DNA from: Acidobacteriota bacterium | GTDB taxonomy: Bacteria > Acidobacteriota > Aminicenantia > Aminicenantales > Saccharicenantaceae | NCBI GenBank assembly: GCA_022711665.1 | Contig: JAKLEN010000002.1 | Location: forward strand, 470,001-534,000 | Reading direction: 5' to 3' | DNA length: 64,000 nucleotides | Shown here: positions 58,753-64,000 of the stretch, piece after piece | How the letters are laid out: every line of letters starts with the position of its first letter | Numbering within the stretch: the stretch's first letter is position 1 | Translations under genes and position numbers: made by a program | Notes under the pieces: model-generated | What the model saw: only the letters and a program-made list of their open reading frames with translations | What the model was told of the DNA's origin: nothing | Databases searched by the model: none

Positions 58753-59301
58753 ATGGGCGCGATCTTACCTACCAAGGTCTTCCTCGTCCGCGGCACGGGC
58801 CGCCACAAGGAAAAGCTCGTCAGCTTCGAGAAGGCGTTGCGCGAGGCCGGCATCGCGCCCTACAACCTCGTCCGCGTCTCGAGCATCTACCCCCCGTACT
58901 GCCGGTCCGTGTCCAAGGCCGCCGGCCTGAAGCTGCTCTGCAACGGCCAGATCCTGTTCGTCGTCCTCAGCGAGAACGCGACGGACCAGCCCGGCGCGCT
59001 GATCACCGCCTCGATCGGCCTGGCCGTGCCCGACGACCCGTCGCATTACGGCTATCTCGCGGAACACTCCGACACGGGCAAGTCCGCCCGGGAGACTTCG
59101 CGGCACTGCGAGTATCTGGCCGCGGAGATGCTGGCCACCAAGCTGGGCCAGGAGCTGCGGCAGCCCGCGCCGGGCGCGCCCGGCGGCTCGTTCCGCATGT
59201 CGAACGGCCTGTCGCTCAAGACCCGGAGCGCCACCCAGGGCGCGAGGGGCCAGAAAGGGCTGTGGACGACGGCCATCGCCGCCGCCGTCCTCGTCGATTA
59301 A
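58753..59301 (+). CDS. pdaD: pyruvoyl-dependent arginine decarboxylase
   Basis: This 182-aa protein has the self-processing site of the family in RVSSIYPPYCR: cleavage between the two serines would make the beta chain and an alpha chain capped by pyruvoyl. Further blocks: ILFVVLSENATDQPGALITASIGLAV, GYLAEHSDTGKS, and CEYLAAEMLATKLG. It makes agmatine from arginine, either for polyamine synthesis or acid resistance. No agmatinase or agmatine deiminase lies in the window. Confidence 0.9.
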   Translation: MGAILPTKVFLVRGTGRHKEKLVSFEKALREAGIAPYNLVRVSSIYPPYCRSVSKAAGLKLLCNGQILFVVLSENATDQPGALITASIGLAVPDDPSHYGYLAEHSDTGKSARETSRHCEYLAAEMLATKLGQELRQPAPGAPGGSFRMSNGLSLKTRSATQGARGQKGLWTTAIAAAVLVD

Positions 59302-59304
59302 AGG

Positions 59305-60285
59305 CTATTTGCCCGGGGCGAAGGGGTCGTTGACGATCTTGACGAAGCTCTTCTCGCGCAGGTCCTTGAGATAAGCCTCCTGCTTGACGGCCGCCTTCTG
59401 GGCGTAAAGCTTCTCCTCGACCTGGCTGCGGGCGTCCTCGAACGTGCGGATGTAGCTTTCCTTCCTCTCCACGAGCTGCAGCAGGTACCAGCCGCTCTTG
59501 CTGTTGATCCAGGCGCTCTTCTCGCCGGGCTTGAGCTTGTCCACGGCCGTTTCGAGGGCCGGCTCCAACTCGCCGGCCTTGAACGTTCCCAGCTCGCCCT
59601 TGGCCTCCTTCATCGGCGGGTCGGAAAGCTCCGCGGCGGCGTCGGCGAAGGACGCGCCCGACTTGAGCTTTTCGTCGACGGCGGCCTTGAGTGACTCGGC
59701 CGCCTCGGCCGTCCGGCCTTCGCCGGCAAGGTAGATGGCGTTGAGCTTGAACTCCGTGGGCACGGTGAACTCGGCCGGGTTCTTCTTGTAGTACTGGACG
59801 ATCTCCGAGTCGCCCAGGGCGATGGACCGCTGGATCTCGGTGTAGAGGACGCCCTGCCGCATCATGTTCTCCTCGGCCTGGCGGAGCCAGGCCTCGTAGG
59901 GCATGCCCTGCTGCTCGATGGCCCGGCGCAGGTCGGCGTCGGAGGCGATGTTGTTCTCCTGCTTGAGCCGCTCGAGGTAGCCCTTGAGCTGCTCCTGGAC
60001 GTTCAGGCCGAGCTCCTTGGCCTTCTGCAGCAGCAGGAGGTCGGTGATCATCCTGTCCAGCCAGTCCTTGCGGAGGGACTCCTCGGCCTTGGCCAGCTGG
60101 TCCTGGGCCACCTGGGACGGCAGGCTGGACCGGACCATCTCGTACTGGGTCCGGAACTCGGACAGGGTGATGATGTCGTCGTTGACGATGGCCACGATCT
60201 CCTCGACGAGCTCCTGGGCGGAAAGCGCCGGCGCCGCCGCCGTCAGGACGCCCGCCAATGCCAGACCCGCAATGATCTTTTTCAT
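59305..60285 (-). CDS. SurA-like periplasmic chaperone / PpiC peptidyl-prolyl isomerase
   Basis: This 326-aa protein has a signal peptide (KKIIAGLALAGVLTAAAPALSAQ), a SurA N-terminal domain (VEEIVAIVNDDIITLSEFRTQYEM; LDRMITDLLLLQKAKELGL), and a parvulin-type PPIase domain (about 185-300; FADAAAELSDPPMKEAKGELGTFKAGELEPAL; SKSGWYLLQLVERKES). It should help fold outer-membrane proteins. Its ATG overlaps the stop of the next gene upstream (ATGA), a related PPIase, so the two chaperones are made together. Confidence 0.9.
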   Translation of the reverse strand: MKKIIAGLALAGVLTAAAPALSAQELVEEIVAIVNDDIITLSEFRTQYEMVRSSLPSQVAQDQLAKAEESLRKDWLDRMITDLLLLQKAKELGLNVQEQLKGYLERLKQENNIASDADLRRAIEQQGMPYEAWLRQAEENMMRQGVLYTEIQRSIALGDSEIVQYYKKNPAEFTVPTEFKLNAIYLAGEGRTAEAAESLKAAVDEKLKSGASFADAAAELSDPPMKEAKGELGTFKAGELEPALETAVDKLKPGEKSAWINSKSGWYLLQLVERKESYIRTFEDARSQVEEKLYAQKAAVKQEAYLKDLREKSFVKIVNDPFAPGK

Positions 60286-61289
60286 TCGACCGACCTCTGG
60301 TACTTGAAGAATAGATTCTCGGGATGCTGCTCCCAGCTCAGCGTATCCTTGAGCCCGGCCAGATGGACGGCCAGGGCTTCTTTCATTTTCTGGGCCATGA
60401 TCCGCTGTTGGATCTCGGGGGCCGCCTCGGTCTCGGCCTGGAGGGCGGGCGGGTGCTTCCGGTCCAGCCGGAAGATGTGGTAGCCGTAGGAGGACTCGAC
60501 GGCCTGGCTCGTCCGGCCCTCGTCGAGCGCGAAGATGACCTTCTCCATGTCGGCGGGCAGGTCGCCCTGGGCGAAGACGCCCATGACGCCGCCGCGGGCC
60601 GCTTCCGGGCCGAGCGATTCCTCGCGGGCGATCCGGCGGAACTCCTCCTCGCCCGTCCGCTCGAGCCGGCGGACGACCGAGACGGCCTTTTCCTCCGTGT
60701 CGACGAGGATCTGGGAGACCTGGACCCGGCCCGGCTGGAGGAATTCCTTCTTGTGCTGCTCGTAGTAGTCGAGGATCTCGGACGCCTCGACCCGGACGTC
60801 GCGCACGACGAGGAAGGTGTACTTCTCGACCAGGAGCCGGTCGAAAGCCCGCTCTGGCGGCGCCGCTTCCCGGTCCTTGTCCTCGGCCCCGGGCATGGCC
60901 GCGACAGCCAGCTTGGCCAGGTATTCCTTCTTCTCGTCCTCGGTCAGGGATATGCCCCGCTGGCGGGCAGCCTCGAACAGGATCTCCTCGTCGACGAAGC
61001 GGTCGAAGAGCCGGCTCAGGGACTCGGCCGGCAGGTCCGTGGCGGCCGCTCCAGCGACCTCGAGGTAGGCCCGGAAATCGGCGTTCCTGAATTCGGTCTT
61101 CTCGACCCGCAGGACCAGGCCGTCCCGGAACCGGCCCTGGACGAGGCCGGCGACCTTGGAGACGGCGGCCCGGCCCTCGTCACGGCCGCAGGCCAGGAGG
61201 CCGAGAGCGGCCAGGGCGGCCAGGGCCCGCAGGGCCGGACGCCTCCCCGGGAGCCTGGGTCCGCGATCGCCGCCGCCGTGCGCGCACAT
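60282..61289 (-). CDS. PpiC-type peptidyl-prolyl isomerase lipoprotein
   Basis: This protein has 335 aa from ATG 61289. A TTG at 61319 overlapping the mfd stop is an alternative, but the promoter -10 (61308-61313) lies downstream of it. Signal peptide ends in the lipobox GLLAC. A SurA-like N-terminal segment (LSRLFDRFVDEEILFEAARQRGISL) is followed by a parvulin domain (RVQVSQILVDTEEKAVSVVRRLERTGEEEFRRIAREES; GGVMGVFAQGDLPADME; SSYGYHIFRLD). Works in the periplasm, probably in outer-membrane protein assembly. Confidence 0.87.
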   Translation of the reverse strand: MCAHGGGDRGPRLPGRRPALRALAALAALGLLACGRDEGRAAVSKVAGLVQGRFRDGLVLRVEKTEFRNADFRAYLEVAGAAATDLPAESLSRLFDRFVDEEILFEAARQRGISLTEDEKKEYLAKLAVAAMPGAEDKDREAAPPERAFDRLLVEKYTFLVVRDVRVEASEILDYYEQHKKEFLQPGRVQVSQILVDTEEKAVSVVRRLERTGEEEFRRIAREESLGPEAARGGVMGVFAQGDLPADMEKVIFALDEGRTSQAVESSYGYHIFRLDRKHPPALQAETEAAPEIQQRIMAQKMKEALAVHLAGLKDTLSWEQHPENLFFKYQRSVE

Positions 61290-61315
61290 CTTTTTTAATT
61301 TCAACTCATTATATC

Positions 61316-64000
<2,685 letters not shown>

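Overview
The window is a high-GC bacterial chromosome segment. It is dense with exported and envelope proteins: many Sec signal peptides, several Tat-type twin-arginine leaders, lipoboxes and outer-membrane-barrel-like proteins. Secreted or periplasmic peptidases are numerous (S9, M24, M61, C69, S45, M16, creatininase-like). Together with two DUF362 proteins and membrane-anchored regulators carrying an excisionase-like N-terminal domain, this points to a diderm of the Acidobacteriota / Candidatus Aminicenantes type. That placement is an inference from gene content; there is no rRNA or tRNA in the window to confirm it.

Layout. 1-2.4 kb: end of a type IV pilus / pseudopilin cluster, convergent with two PilZ genes, followed by a hairpin-rich gap (2.4-2.8 kb). 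2.8-20.5 kb: mostly single metabolic or exported genes (GT2, S9 peptidase, fructose-1,6-bisphosphatase, M24 peptidase, DUF362 plus 4Fe-4S reductase, M61, C69 dipeptidase, exported methyltransferase, ATC-hydrolase-like protein, aldo/keto reductase, cysteine-cluster protein, ndk). 20.5-24.3 kb: a receiver/PAS/GAF kinase-like protein that lacks its phosphoacceptor histidine, and a membrane regulator with FG-GAP repeats. 24.4-28.7 kb: a visibly AT-richer island with an ECF-like sigma factor, its anti-sigma factor and a convergent exported TPR-CHAT protease-like protein. 28.7-41 kb: DUF362, a PilN/PilO-like lipoprotein, an AbrB/PIN toxin-antitoxin pair, a penicillin acylase, an HTH-TPR regulator, a GT39 and a large unknown exported protein. 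41-43.6 kb: a second AT-richer patch with three tandem BamE-like paralogues, a duplicated promoter and a 50-bp direct repeat. 43.6-51.8 kb: M16, a lipoprotein, M20, a beta-propeller, a YXWGXW-like protein and a conserved cytosolic protein. 51.8-52.2 kb: two tandem small-RNA-like units on the minus strand. 52.2-58.1 kb: creatininase-like protein, glycerate kinase and an EnvC / CtpA / YibQ-type cell-envelope cluster in which the first two members look catalytically dead. 58.2-64 kb: lipoprotein, pyruvoyl arginine decarboxylase, two PPIase chaperones and mfd (cut by the window end).

Regulatory signals are readable by eye. Most promoters are sigma70-like (TTGACN, 16-18 bp, TANNNT). At least six genes have the -10 hexamer only 6-9 bases before the start codon and no Shine-Dalgarno sequence, which suggests leaderless mRNAs. 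The most promising undescribed elements are the twin structured RNAs at 51.8-52.1 kb, the sigma / anti-sigma / TPR-CHAT module, the BamE-like array, and the histidine-less kinase with a histone-like tail.
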